Of a stretch of 64,000 nucleotides of DNA, positions 43,886-52,240 are shown piece after piece. The notes under the pieces were generated by a model that was not told where the DNA came from, made no database searches, and worked only from the letters and a program-made list of their open reading frames with translations. The stretch's first letter is position 1, and every line of letters begins with the position of its first letter. This stretch comes from Microcystis viridis FACHB-1342 (GTDB lineage Bacteria; Cyanobacteriota; Cyanobacteriia; Cyanobacteriales; Microcystaceae), in assembly GCF_014698335.1 (NCBI RefSeq), contig NZ_JACJSV010000010.1, forward strand, positions 22,247 through 86,246, read 5' to 3'. The position numbers and the translations under genes were made by a program.

Positions 43886-44387
43886 GGGGAGGCTCCTTTT
43901 GTATGCTTATGTTAAGAAGTGTAACACATTGTTAAGTTATGTTGCAAGTTTTAACAAAAAATTTCTGGAGACTCAGAAAACCTCGATGAGGTGGTCAGTC
44001 AACGGCAGGATTCTAGGCTGTCAGGGTAGTGCTATAGTTCTATCTCCTCTGGGTTTATCGATGAAATTTTGCCTTTTTCTTGACAAATTAGTCAGATTGT
44101 GATAATAAAGAGGTGTAAACTCGTTCGCCTAATCAGGGGAAAGACAAAAACTATCTTAAGGTCGCCAGAGGAGTCCCGTTAAACCGTACAGGAGTTAGCG
44201 GGGGATAAATTGCCACCAAAAGCGAACCCGATTTTAGGGAGTCAACTGACCTTGAGTGAAGATACTCGAAAGGGTAAGTGTGGGGAGAATAGGGAAAAAC
44301 CACTAGGAAAAACCCGAATAAAATCTTAAGATGCGGAGTGCCTAGTAGCCGTAAGTAACGATCGCGCTCACTGTTTTTGTAAATTCT
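43886..44387. other. Unexplained 500-bp region, possible structured leader at 44100-44387
   Basis: No gene is convincing. From about 44105 to 44387 the sequence is unusually GC-rich and repeat-free compared with other gaps (segments such as CAGAGGAGTCCCGTTAAACC, GGGAGTCAACTGACC). It directly precedes the gene at 44388 in the same direction, with a likely TTGACA at 44080 and GATAAT at 44101 spaced for a promoter. It could be a long 5' leader or an RNA gene; no Rfam family is recognised. Confidence 0.35.
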
Positions 44388-45047
44388 ATGGCAGAGATTA
44401 GCCCAGAGATCAACCTCATGCAGATAGCGACTATACTCAACCAATATCGATTTGAAATGAGAGGATACAAAGCGCAGGAATTAATCGAGCGCTGGTTGCC
44501 TACCTATTCGCTAAATTGGATTCGCATGGCGATTTTAGAGGCACTCTATCAGGGACGTTACAAAGTCATTTCGGTGGAGGAAATCCTCAAAATTTGGCAC
44601 CGTCGCGGCCATCCTACCTTTCATTTTACGGGGGAATTCGAGCGATTGGTTTGTAAAAACCTGCCAGATTCCCAGTTAAATGGCAAAAAAACGGTATTTA
44701 TCCCTAAACAGGAAAAGATCAATATACTTTCTGCCACCCTTGAGCGGCCTGATCCAGAGCCACAAGCGGAAGCCACGAGTAAAGATGCTTTATTCAACTT
44801 AGAAACTTCTCTTTTTGATGATCCTCGCAAGGGGATGAGTGATTTGGATGAGTTATTCTCGCAGTTAACCCCGGAAATGCCCAAATTCCCTGAATTAGAA
44901 TCATTGCCTAAATCCCCTAACGGTCATGGAACTAGGGAGAATTTTTCGGTTAATTTTAAGCCAGTAATCGATGAGTTTATCCCTTTGTTAGACCCTTCGG
45001 AATTATATCCCAAATTAAAAGCTGTGGCTCGATCGCAGTATAAGTAG
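44388..45047 (+). CDS. Conserved cyanobacterial protein of unknown function, 219 aa
   Basis: The first 100 residues form a conserved-looking helical domain (INLMQIATILNQYRFEMRGY, AQELIERWLPTYSLNWIRMA, RYKVISVEEILKIWHRRGHP, FTGEFERLVCKNLP). The second half is low-complexity and acidic, ending with a short charged helix (DPSELYPKLKAVARSQYK). No transmembrane segment. It has the look of a cyanobacterial core gene, but I cannot name a role. ATG at 44388 is preceded by a long leader. Confidence 0.75.
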   Translation: MAEISPEINLMQIATILNQYRFEMRGYKAQELIERWLPTYSLNWIRMAILEALYQGRYKVISVEEILKIWHRRGHPTFHFTGEFERLVCKNLPDSQLNGKKTVFIPKQEKINILSATLERPDPEPQAEATSKDALFNLETSLFDDPRKGMSDLDELFSQLTPEMPKFPELESLPKSPNGHGTRENFSVNFKPVIDEFIPLLDPSELYPKLKAVARSQYK

Positions 45048-45074
45048 GGTTGGCTGAAAAAATTTTTCCTAGGG

Positions 45075-45112
45075 GCAGGGTGTGGGGTGTGGGGTGGTGG
45101 GGTGGTGGGGTA
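45075..45112. repeat. GGGGTGT / GGGGTGGT tandem repeat
   Basis: Consecutive GGGGTGT and GGGGTGGT units after the stop at 45047. The same class as the CCCCACAC repeats elsewhere, on the opposite strand. Confidence 0.75.
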
Positions 45113-45213
45113 CTGACACCAATTAATTCCCCGCCCTCAAGAAAAAAAAATCGCCTTGACGATTAGAATAGAGTTAACTTTTCCCCTCAAGGCTCTGCTC
45201 AATTAACTAGATT

Positions 45214-46728
45214 ATGACATCCTCCTATTTTGGTCTAGAAACCGAAGAAAATAAACTAATTAACTCTAATAATCTCTCGTTCGCCGCTTCTCTTGGTATT
45301 CATGCCCTAATTTTAGCGATTATCTTACCTAATTTCCTCAATAATCCAGCGCAGGAGCCAAAAAAAGAGTTACGCAACGTCAATCTGATTGAATTGAACC
45401 CTCTAGAGCAGTCACGTCTTCCCAGTCTCGACTCCTCCCTGTCCAGCTTACCGGAACTGCCTAACCCCAATTCGTCCTCTTCCTCTTTGCCTCCTCTCCC
45501 CCCCATGGATGGTATCCATAACAGCACCTTACCTCCTTTACCCTCGGTTTCTTCCCTTCCCCCTTTACCTTCCTTACCTGCTTTACCTCCCCTCTCCTCC
45601 TTACCCTCCGTCAATATCTATTCTCCTCCCGTGGCATCTATCCCCTCCCTGGGTAGATTACCGATTCCTCGCAATTTTCCCACTTCTACCCCCAGTTTAC
45701 CCAGTCCTCCTTCTGTTCCCACGCTGCCGGACAATAACAATCTGCCGAGGGAGACTAATAACCAGCAGCTCCGGCCTTACTTTGATCCCTACCGAGATAA
45801 TCTAACTCCAGATGAATTGCGAAATTCGCCCCGTAGTGCATCGCAACAGGCACAGGAACAATTAAACAATTCCTTGGCCCGCACTTCGGAGCCGAATGGT
45901 CAATCGCCCATTGATGAACAGCGTCGTCAACAATTAATGTGGGAAATGCGGGAACGTTTGCGCTCCCTGGAGGCGGATAAAAGCAATACCAGTAACGAGG
46001 AGGCCATGAGAAATCAGGTGGATTGGCTGGCCAGAGTCCAAAAAACTAATCCTAACGCCTTAAATGAACTAAATCAGCCCAATCAGGGCAGCAGAGGCAT
46101 AACTACCGTCAATTTAACCGGTAATTATCCCGCTACAGCTTGTTCCCGTCAATTAGCGGGGACGGCGGTTTATGGGGTGACGGTGGATGGTCAAGGCCGC
46201 ATCAGCAGTGAACCCCAGTTAATTAAAAGCGCTGGCTTCCCGATTTTCAATCAACAGGGGGCTGGGGAAGTGCGCTCAACTCGTTTTAATAATCCCAGTG
46301 GTGAGTCGAGAATCTATCAGGTGCGAGTCAGTTTTGCCCCTAACCCAGAAGTGTGCCGAGGTGCGATCGCTAATCCCCCAAAACCGGAGGGTAGTAACCT
46401 CAATACGCGTAACTCCCCCCCCGTAACGCCGGCAATTGAAACCCCGCTTCGTCCCAATCAAACCCCGCAACCCGCCGTTAGTCCCCAACCGGATAACGTC
46501 AACCCCCCCGCAACCACAAGTCCAAATCCAGTCCAAACCCAGCCAGAACCGCCCAAAGAAGCGATAATCGAGGAAAAAGCCCCGGAAACTTCTTCCCAAC
46601 CCCCCGCTCTCAATCAGACGGAGGTTTCCCCCGCTAGTCCCCCCACTAGCCAAAATCCTCAACCCCTGGGCGAGGAAGCTTTGCCCCCCGGTCCGCCAGC
46701 GGAAGCTAAAACTGAACCAGAAAGTTAG
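45214..46728 (+). CDS. TonB-like energy transducer protein, proline-rich
   Basis: A 504-residue protein with one N-terminal transmembrane helix (AASLGIHALILAIILPNFL, about 29-47), a long Pro/Ser/Leu-rich region (PLPSLPALPPLSSLP and similar), then a TonB C-terminal-like domain at about 295-375 (TAVYGVTVDGQGRISSEPQL, IYQVRVSFAPN) and a second Pro-rich tail to the end. TonB family proteins pass proton-motive force to outer-membrane receptors. The usual C-terminal position of the TonB domain is followed here by 125 extra disordered residues. Confidence 0.8.
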   Translation: MTSSYFGLETEENKLINSNNLSFAASLGIHALILAIILPNFLNNPAQEPKKELRNVNLIELNPLEQSRLPSLDSSLSSLPELPNPNSSSSSLPPLPPMDGIHNSTLPPLPSVSSLPPLPSLPALPPLSSLPSVNIYSPPVASIPSLGRLPIPRNFPTSTPSLPSPPSVPTLPDNNNLPRETNNQQLRPYFDPYRDNLTPDELRNSPRSASQQAQEQLNNSLARTSEPNGQSPIDEQRRQQLMWEMRERLRSLEADKSNTSNEEAMRNQVDWLARVQKTNPNALNELNQPNQGSRGITTVNLTGNYPATACSRQLAGTAVYGVTVDGQGRISSEPQLIKSAGFPIFNQQGAGEVRSTRFNNPSGESRIYQVRVSFAPNPEVCRGAIANPPKPEGSNLNTRNSPPVTPAIETPLRPNQTPQPAVSPQPDNVNPPATTSPNPVQTQPEPPKEAIIEEKAPETSSQPPALNQTEVSPASPPTSQNPQPLGEEALPPGPPAEAKTEPES

Positions 46729-46736
46729 GCCTTTTC

Positions 46737-46810
46737 AGTTATCAGTTATCAGTTATCAGTGATCAGTTATCAGATGTGAGTTTTAGGTTTACTGATTACT
46801 GAAAAAAACT
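46737..46810. repeat. TCAGTTATCAG tandem repeat (empty site of the 2989 MITE)
   Basis: CAGTTATCAGTTATCAG runs into GATGTGAGTTTTAGGTTTACTGATTACTG, the uninterrupted version of the sequence split at 2989-3121. Confidence 0.8.
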
Positions 46811-46834
46811 CTCATCTTCCTAGTCAATGATTCG

Positions 46835-46975
46835 ATCCCCCCTGCCCCCCTTGATAAGGGGGGTGCCGATCCCCCCTTAATCCCCCCTTAATAAGGGGGT
46901 GCCGATCCCCCCTGCCCCCCTTGATAAGGGGGTGCCGATCCCCCCTTAATCCCCCCTTAATAAGGGGGGCATCTG
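46835..46975. repeat. Tandem palindromic repeat (GATCCCCCCTTAATCC...AAGGGGGTGCC)
   Basis: Four consecutive units of about 34-36 bp, each starting GATCCCCCC and ending TAAGGGGGTGCC. Two variants (CTGCCCCCCTTGATAAGG and TTAATCCCCCCTTAATAAGG) alternate. Each unit can fold on itself. It lies 37 bp before hisB. Confidence 0.85.
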
Positions 46976-47011
46976 ATAATTTTTAACGGCTACCTACTTA
47001 TTTTTACTTAA

Positions 47012-47641
47012 ATGATTTCCACTTCCCAGATACCCGATTCTTTTGTCTCACCTTGCCGTCGCGCCTCGGTTAGTCGTACTACCAAAGAAACCGATGTAGA
47101 GGTGACGATCGATCTTGATGGTAGCGGCAATTGTCGCGCCCAGACAGGAATTCCCTTTCTTGATCATATGTTGCAGCAAATCGCCTCCCACGCTGCGATC
47201 GATCTCGATGTGCGTGCCACCGGAGATCTAGAAATTGATGACCATCACACCAATGAGGACGTGGGAATCACCCTAGGGCAAGCTTTACTGCAAGCTTTAG
47301 GCGACAAAAAAGGGATCGTCCGTTTCGGGCATTTTGTCGCCCCTCTCGATGAAGCTTTAGTGCAGGTTGCCCTCGATTTTTCCGGTCGCCCCCACCTCAG
47401 TTATGGTCTAGAAATTCCCACCCAAAGAGTGGGAACCTACGATACTCAGCTAGTGCGGGAATTTTTCGTTGCTTTGGTCAATCACAGTCAAATGACCCTA
47501 CATATTCGCCAATTAGACGGGATTAATTCCCATCATCTTATTGAGGCTACTTTTAAAGCTTTTGCCCGGGCGATGAGTATGGCCATAGCGATCGATCCTC
47601 GTCGCGCCGGTATAATTCCCAGTTCTAAGGGAGTTTTATAG
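47012..47641 (+). CDS. hisB: Imidazoleglycerol-phosphate dehydratase
   Basis: A 209-residue monofunctional HisB that removes water in the seventh step of histidine synthesis. Metal-binding motifs are [14 protein letters not shown] and [32 protein letters not shown] near the start is also diagnostic. A start at 47012 gives 10 to 15 residues more than many homologues, common in cyanobacteria. Convergent with thrC; single gene. Confidence 0.97.
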   Translation: MISTSQIPDSFVSPCRRASVSRTTKETDVEVTIDLDGSGNCRAQTGIPFLDHMLQQIASHAAIDLDVRATGDLEIDDHHTNEDVGITLGQALLQALGDKKGIVRFGHFVAPLDEALVQVALDFSGRPHLSYGLEIPTQRVGTYDTQLVREFFVALVNHSQMTLHIRQLDGINSHHLIEATFKAFARAMSMAIAIDPRRAGIIPSSKGVL

Positions 47642-47671
47642 AAGCACTGCTTAACCCGAATTAACGTTAGC

Positions 47672-48781
47672 TTAAAAGCCCATAATTTGAGCCACCTGGG
47701 TTAATTCGGGAGCAATCCCAGATTTTAGTTGGTTATTGCTGTGTTTTACCGCCGAATCTGGGTCTTTTAGGCCATTTCCCGTTAAAACACACACTACGGT
47801 GGCCCCATCGGGAACCTGTTGATGCACTTTTAATAATCCTGCCACAGAAGCGGCGCTGGCTGGTTCACAGAAAACCCCCTCTTGGCCCCCTAAAATCCGA
47901 TAGGCTGCCAATATTTCCTCATCGCTGACCGCGTGAAATTGCCCTTGACTAGCGTGACTAGCGGCCCAAGCTTTTTCCCAGTTAGCGGGGTTGCCGATAC
48001 GGATAGCCGTGGCCAGGGTTTCGGGATGGTCAACCGGTTGTTTGGAGATAAAAGGGGCAGCCCCAGCGGCCTGAAAACCCATCATCTTCGGCAGCTGGTC
48101 GCATTTGCCTATCTGGTGATACTGACAGAATCCCATCCAATAGGCGCTAATATTGCCGGCATTACCCACGGGAATACATAACCAGTCGGGAGCATTACCC
48201 AAGACATCGACAATCTCGAAAGCGGCGGTTTTTTGACCCTCTAAACGGTAGGGATTGACGGAATTGACTAAAGTTACGGGATAATTTTCTGATAGTTGGC
48301 GGACAATCTTGAGGGCATCATCGAAGTTGCCATTAATAGCGATGACTTCCGCTCCGTACAATAAAGCCTGGGCTAATTTTCCTAAGGCCACATAACCGTC
48401 GGGAATAATTACAAAGGCCCGCATCCCGGCCCTTCTTGCATAGGCTGCCGCCGCCGCCGAGGTGTTGCCGGTACTGGCACAAATCACCGCTTTTGCCCCT
48501 TCTTCCTTAGCTTTCGAGATGGCCATGGTCATGCCCCGGTCTTTAAAGCTGCCGGTGGGATTTAAACCATCATATTTGACAAAAACCTTGACATCGCGCC
48601 CGATTTGTGCTGAGAGATAGGGGGCGGGGATCAGGGGTGTATTGCCTTCTAGGAGGGTAATTACAGGGGTTTTACTGCTTACGGGCAGAAATTGGCGATA
48701 TTCTTCGATCAAACCGCGCCAGCCGCCGATAGACAAGGATTTAGTGGGTGATTGGGGGATCGATCGAGAAATAATTGTCAT
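47672..48781 (-). CDS. thrC: Threonine synthase
   Basis: A 369-residue PLP enzyme converting O-phosphohomoserine to threonine. The PLP lysine is in [11 protein letters not shown] (about residue 82), the phosphate loop is [11 protein letters not shown], and [20 protein letters not shown] is typical of the family. The short class with a direct [15 protein letters not shown] opening. Convergent with hisB. Confidence 0.96.
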   Translation of the reverse strand: MTIISRSIPQSPTKSLSIGGWRGLIEEYRQFLPVSSKTPVITLLEGNTPLIPAPYLSAQIGRDVKVFVKYDGLNPTGSFKDRGMTMAISKAKEEGAKAVICASTGNTSAAAAAYARRAGMRAFVIIPDGYVALGKLAQALLYGAEVIAINGNFDDALKIVRQLSENYPVTLVNSVNPYRLEGQKTAAFEIVDVLGNAPDWLCIPVGNAGNISAYWMGFCQYHQIGKCDQLPKMMGFQAAGAAPFISKQPVDHPETLATAIRIGNPANWEKAWAASHASQGQFHAVSDEEILAAYRILGGQEGVFCEPASAASVAGLLKVHQQVPDGATVVCVLTGNGLKDPDSAVKHSNNQLKSGIAPELTQVAQIMGF

Positions 48782-49008
48782 AGCCTTAAGGATACAGATT
48801 TGATTAGATGGCCTAACTTCCTATTTTATCGAATAAGCAGTCCAAAAAATTAATCTCGATCGCCCGATTCAGATTCATGGGAGTTAAAACAGGGATGCAG
48901 GGAGATAAAAGACAATAACAGCAAATAAATGGGCTTTTAGGCAAAAAATTGTTATTTTATCGCTAAAAATCTGATTTTTTGCCCTTTTTGTCTTTCAGAG
49001 GTTGATTT

Positions 49009-49097
49009 AATTAGGATTTACTGAATAAATCTAAAAACCTTCTGAAAATCGGTAAAACCCCACACCCATCAAGAAACTTTTTCAGTAAACCCTAATT
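49009..49097. mobile_element. Inverted-repeat element (AATTAGGRTTTACTGAA ends)
   Basis: AATTAGGATTTACTGAATAAATC and TTTTTCAGTAAACCCTAATT are terminal inverted repeats with few mismatches, about 89 bp apart. It lies in the 446-bp gap between thrC and the amidotransferase, in which no gene is seen. Confidence 0.7.
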
Positions 49098-49227
49098 AGC
49101 AGTAGTGCCAGATTAATTTCTTAGCTAGGATGGGCAAGAGGCAGCTGGAAGAAATTCTCCTGTCTCCTGTCACGGCTGCTGGCAGTAAGTAATTTTGCCG
49201 GCATCTGATATTCAAACTCAAGCAACT

Positions 49228-49998
49228 ATGTGTCAACTTCTAGGCATGAATTGTAATGTCCCCACGGATATCTGTTTTTCCTTTGAGGGATTTTGTGCGC
49301 GGGGAGGAAAAACCGACGAACATCGAGACGGTTGGGGAATTGCCTTTTTTGAAGGTTTAGGCTGCCGAACTTTTATTGATGTTAAACCCTCGATCGCTTC
49401 TCCGATCGCGGAATTAATTAAAAACTATCCGATCCATTCTACCAATGTTATCGCCCATATTCGCAAAGCTACCCAAGGAGAAATTAAACTAGAAAACTGT
49501 CATCCTTTTCGGCGGGAATTGTGGGGGAAATATTGGGTTTTTGCCCATAATGGTCATTTAGAAAATTTCTCACCTGCTGCGGGAGATTTTTATCAACCGG
49601 TTGGGGACACAGATTCGGAAAAAGCTTTTTGTTTAATTCTTAATACCCTGCGAGAGACTTTTCCCCAGGGCAAACCTTCCCTAGAACAACTCTATCAAGT
49701 CCTAAAAACTATCACAAACTCTATCGCTTGTCAAGGTATTTTTAATTATCTTTTATGCGATGGTGAACATTTTTTTGCCTATTGTTCGACGAAATTAAGC
49801 TATATAATCCGTCAATATCCTTTTGCCGCTGCTCATTTAATTGATGAAGATGTGAGCGTTGATTTTCAAGCTTTAGCTCATCCCGGCGATCAAGTGGCAA
49901 TTATTGCCACTACACCCTTAACTGATAATGAAGTTTGGACAGCAATTAATTCAGGAGAATTATTAGTTTTTCAGGAGGGCGCAGCAATTTTAAGTTAA
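49228..49998 (+). CDS. Class II glutamine amidotransferase domain protein (YafJ-like)
   Basis: A 256-residue protein whose processed N-terminus is the catalytic nucleophile: MCQLLGMNC, so Cys2 is exposed when Met is removed. Other family marks are GKTDEHRDGWGIAFF, HIRKATQGEI and FAHNGHLENF. The start at 49228 is chosen for this reason; a TTG at 49195 would bury the cysteine. It frees ammonia from glutamine; the acceptor is unknown. Confidence 0.9.
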   Translation: MCQLLGMNCNVPTDICFSFEGFCARGGKTDEHRDGWGIAFFEGLGCRTFIDVKPSIASPIAELIKNYPIHSTNVIAHIRKATQGEIKLENCHPFRRELWGKYWVFAHNGHLENFSPAAGDFYQPVGDTDSEKAFCLILNTLRETFPQGKPSLEQLYQVLKTITNSIACQGIFNYLLCDGEHFFAYCSTKLSYIIRQYPFAAAHLIDEDVSVDFQALAHPGDQVAIIATTPLTDNEVWTAINSGELLVFQEGAAILS

Positions 49999-50000
49999 TC

Positions 50001-50729
50001 TTACCAATTGTCACTTTGTCGAGATTTTTCTAAGTCAATTAACTGAGTTTTTAACCCTAACCAATCTAATTGATTAGCAAGGCAATCTGATCCAATTCTT
50101 CCCGCTTCTAGATAAATGACTCGCTCGGCAAATTCCTCTAAAAAATCTAGTTGATGATTAACCATAATTATCGTCATTGACTTTTGATTATTTAATACTT
50201 CTAATAACCTGCTGGCCGTTCCTGTATCTAAAGCAGAGGTGGGTTCATCTAATAACAGTATGCTCGGTTCTAACAGCAAAGCTCTGGTAATTGCCACTAA
50301 TTGTCTTTGTCCTAAAGATAATTCTAACTCCCCGCGCTCAAACCACTGTTCAGGAATTTTTAATAGGGATGTCCAATGGTCAATTCTCTGATTAATTTCC
50401 GCAGGGGTAAGTTTTTTTAATTGCAAAGGATAAGCGAGAGCATCTCGAACATTCATCCCTAATAACTTCGACTCTTGTAGCAATAAAACTATCTGTTGTC
50501 GCAGGGAAATAACCGGTATTTCCCTAATCGATTTACCTTGAAAATAAATATTTCCCGTGCTGGGTTCTTGCAAACGATTTAACAATCGTAAAAGAGTAGT
50601 TTTTCCTGCCCCAGATGCTCCGACAATAGCTAACTTTTCTCCTTGCTTGATGCTAAAAGTAATATCTTCTAACAGATAAGCACTACCCCGTCGGATAGCT
50701 AAATTTATTTGCTGTAGTTCTAAAATCAA
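50001..50729 (-). CDS. ABC transporter ATP-binding protein, lone (FetA/YbbL-like)
   Basis: A 242-residue ATPase: Walker A GASGAGKTT (about 38-46), Q-loop LLLQES, signature LSLGQRQ instead of LSGGQ, Walker B ILLLDEPTSALD and switch His in MVNHQLD. No permease gene is adjacent. Related ATPases (YbbL/FetA) partner an iron-export permease. Convergent with the amidotransferase, stops 2 bp apart. Confidence 0.88.
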   Translation of the reverse strand: MILELQQINLAIRRGSAYLLEDITFSIKQGEKLAIVGASGAGKTTLLRLLNRLQEPSTGNIYFQGKSIREIPVISLRQQIVLLLQESKLLGMNVRDALAYPLQLKKLTPAEINQRIDHWTSLLKIPEQWFERGELELSLGQRQLVAITRALLLEPSILLLDEPTSALDTGTASRLLEVLNNQKSMTIIMVNHQLDFLEEFAERVIYLEAGRIGSDCLANQLDWLGLKTQLIDLEKSRQSDNW

Positions 50730-50804
50730 GATTGGTCTTTTCCTTACTTAGTTCAAAATTATTATATAATGAAAATAGCCCAATGAGTTCGGCAGGTATT
50801 CCCC

Positions 50805-51515
50805 ATGGTTAGTCAAGTTAACAAAAACGAGATTATCTATCCTGAGAGCGACGGTAAACCGATGGCAGATAATACTAAACAATTTAACTGGATAGTGACG
50901 ATTAAGCAGAATCTCGACTGGTTATATATCGATGATCCCCAGGTATTTGTAGCGGGGGATCTGTTATGGTATCCCGTGGAAGGCCAGCCGAAAATTGCCG
51001 CTGCTCCTGATACGATGGTAGTATTGGGCAGACCGAAAGGCGATCGAGGTTCCTATAAACAATGGCAAGAAGATAATCTTGCTCCTCAAGTCGTCTTTGA
51101 GATTCTTTCTCCTAGTAACACATCGATCGAAATGGCCAAAAAATTGCTATTTTATGATCGCTATGGAGTCCAAGAATACTACGTCTATGATCCCGATGAT
51201 AATAGTCTAGAAGCTTGGCAGCGAATTGGTGACAGTTTAGACAGTGTTAGTGAGGTTAATAATTGGGTGAGTCCCCGTTTAGGAATTCGTTTTGACTTAA
51301 CCGACGAGTTAAAAATTTATCGTCCTGATGGTACTCAATTTTTGTCCTACAGCGAAATTAATCAACTACTGGAGCAGGAAAAGCAACGGGCTGAAAATGA
51401 ACGCCAACGGGCTGAAAATGAATGCCAGCGGGCTGAAAAGGCTAATCAGCAGTTAGTAGAAATGGAGGCAAAACTGCAAAAATATCGGCAACTTTTTGGG
51501 GAATTACCTAACTAG
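50805..51515 (+). CDS. Uma2 family (DUF820) endonuclease-like protein
   Basis: A 236-residue protein with the PD-(D/E)XK restriction-like fold typical of DUF820/Uma2. The acidic and lysine positions are seen in APDTMVVLGRPKGDRGSYKQ, QVVFEILSPSNTSIEMAKKL and YGVQEYYVYDPDD. From about 185 on is a coiled-coil tail made of QRAENERQRAENECQRAEK repeats. These proteins are very abundant in cyanobacteria; no proven target. ATG 50805 follows a weak site. Confidence 0.9.
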   Translation: MVSQVNKNEIIYPESDGKPMADNTKQFNWIVTIKQNLDWLYIDDPQVFVAGDLLWYPVEGQPKIAAAPDTMVVLGRPKGDRGSYKQWQEDNLAPQVVFEILSPSNTSIEMAKKLLFYDRYGVQEYYVYDPDDNSLEAWQRIGDSLDSVSEVNNWVSPRLGIRFDLTDELKIYRPDGTQFLSYSEINQLLEQEKQRAENERQRAENECQRAEKANQQLVEMEAKLQKYRQLFGELPN

Positions 51516-52240
51516 GGTGTGGGGTGTAGGGTTTTGCCGATTTTGAGGTAGTCAGTTACCTAATTTTCAGGGAAAAAGTCTAGGGATTTTACCCCCGATC
51601 ACTCCAATGGTCAGCACTTTTTGAGGGCAAAAAAGTCTAAAAGCCTTATCCAACAAGGGTTTTAGATTTATTCCTGGACAGCAATTCTCATTTTAAGGTT
51701 TCATGACATTAAAACCCTTGCACCTAGAGGGGTTAATAATTCTTAACGAATCTCTAGATCGCTGAAACAACGCAAAATCGTTTCAAAATGAGAATTGCTG
51801 GCTCACCTCTTTGTAATAAACCTACACCTGTCAGAATAGGGCCACGGAGTAACGTCAAGTATTTTATAGAAAATTAATATAATTTAATTAATTACGTTGA
51901 ATTAGTCAGATCCTAACCCTGATCATCTTTGAACAGCGACATCTCGTCTGAGGTGTTATCTGGTAACATTTTTGTAATTAAAAGTCAATAGATTAAATAT
52001 TAATTTTTGTAAAGGAAAGCCTGAGTAGTTACTCAAAAAGCTCTTTACCATCTGTTACAAAATATGGCAAGATATTTATCGAATTGTGTCAAAACCCAGA
52101 GTAAATACTCACTTGGGTGACATTTTCTGATACAAAACAGAAACATATATATCCAAATACCTTAAACAAAGGGCGATCGTCATCAGATGACGAAAATACC
52201 TCAAAACCAGACTCAGCAATAATAAGGAGAACCATCATAT
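51516..52240. promoter_or_regulatory. Long upstream region of chlH
   Basis: A 725-bp gap. It holds the element at 51679-51800 and, from about 51840 to 52240, AT-rich sequence that should carry the chlH promoter and a long leader. A good TAAGGAGA ribosome-binding site is at 52223-52230, 11 bp before the ATG. Confidence 0.55.
51679..51800. mobile_element. MITE-like element, 122 bp with perfect 16-bp ends
   Basis: CAGCAATTCTCATTTT at 51679-51694 is exactly complementary to AAAATGAGAATTGCTG at 51785-51800. The interior carries further GTTTCA-type symmetry. No clear target duplication. Confidence 0.8.

Noticed and set aside
44151..44444. 97-aa minus-strand ORF over the leader of the 44388 gene
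   Set aside because: Overlaps the start of a better-supported gene on the other strand and has no family resemblance.
45300..45805. Proline- or glycine-rich ORFs overlapping the TonB-like gene
   Set aside because: Alternative frames of low-complexity Pro codons; the TonB frame has a membrane helix and a domain.
46835..46975. Possible CRISPR array
   Set aside because: Units abut one another and alternate between two variants; there are no unique spacers and no cas genes in the window.
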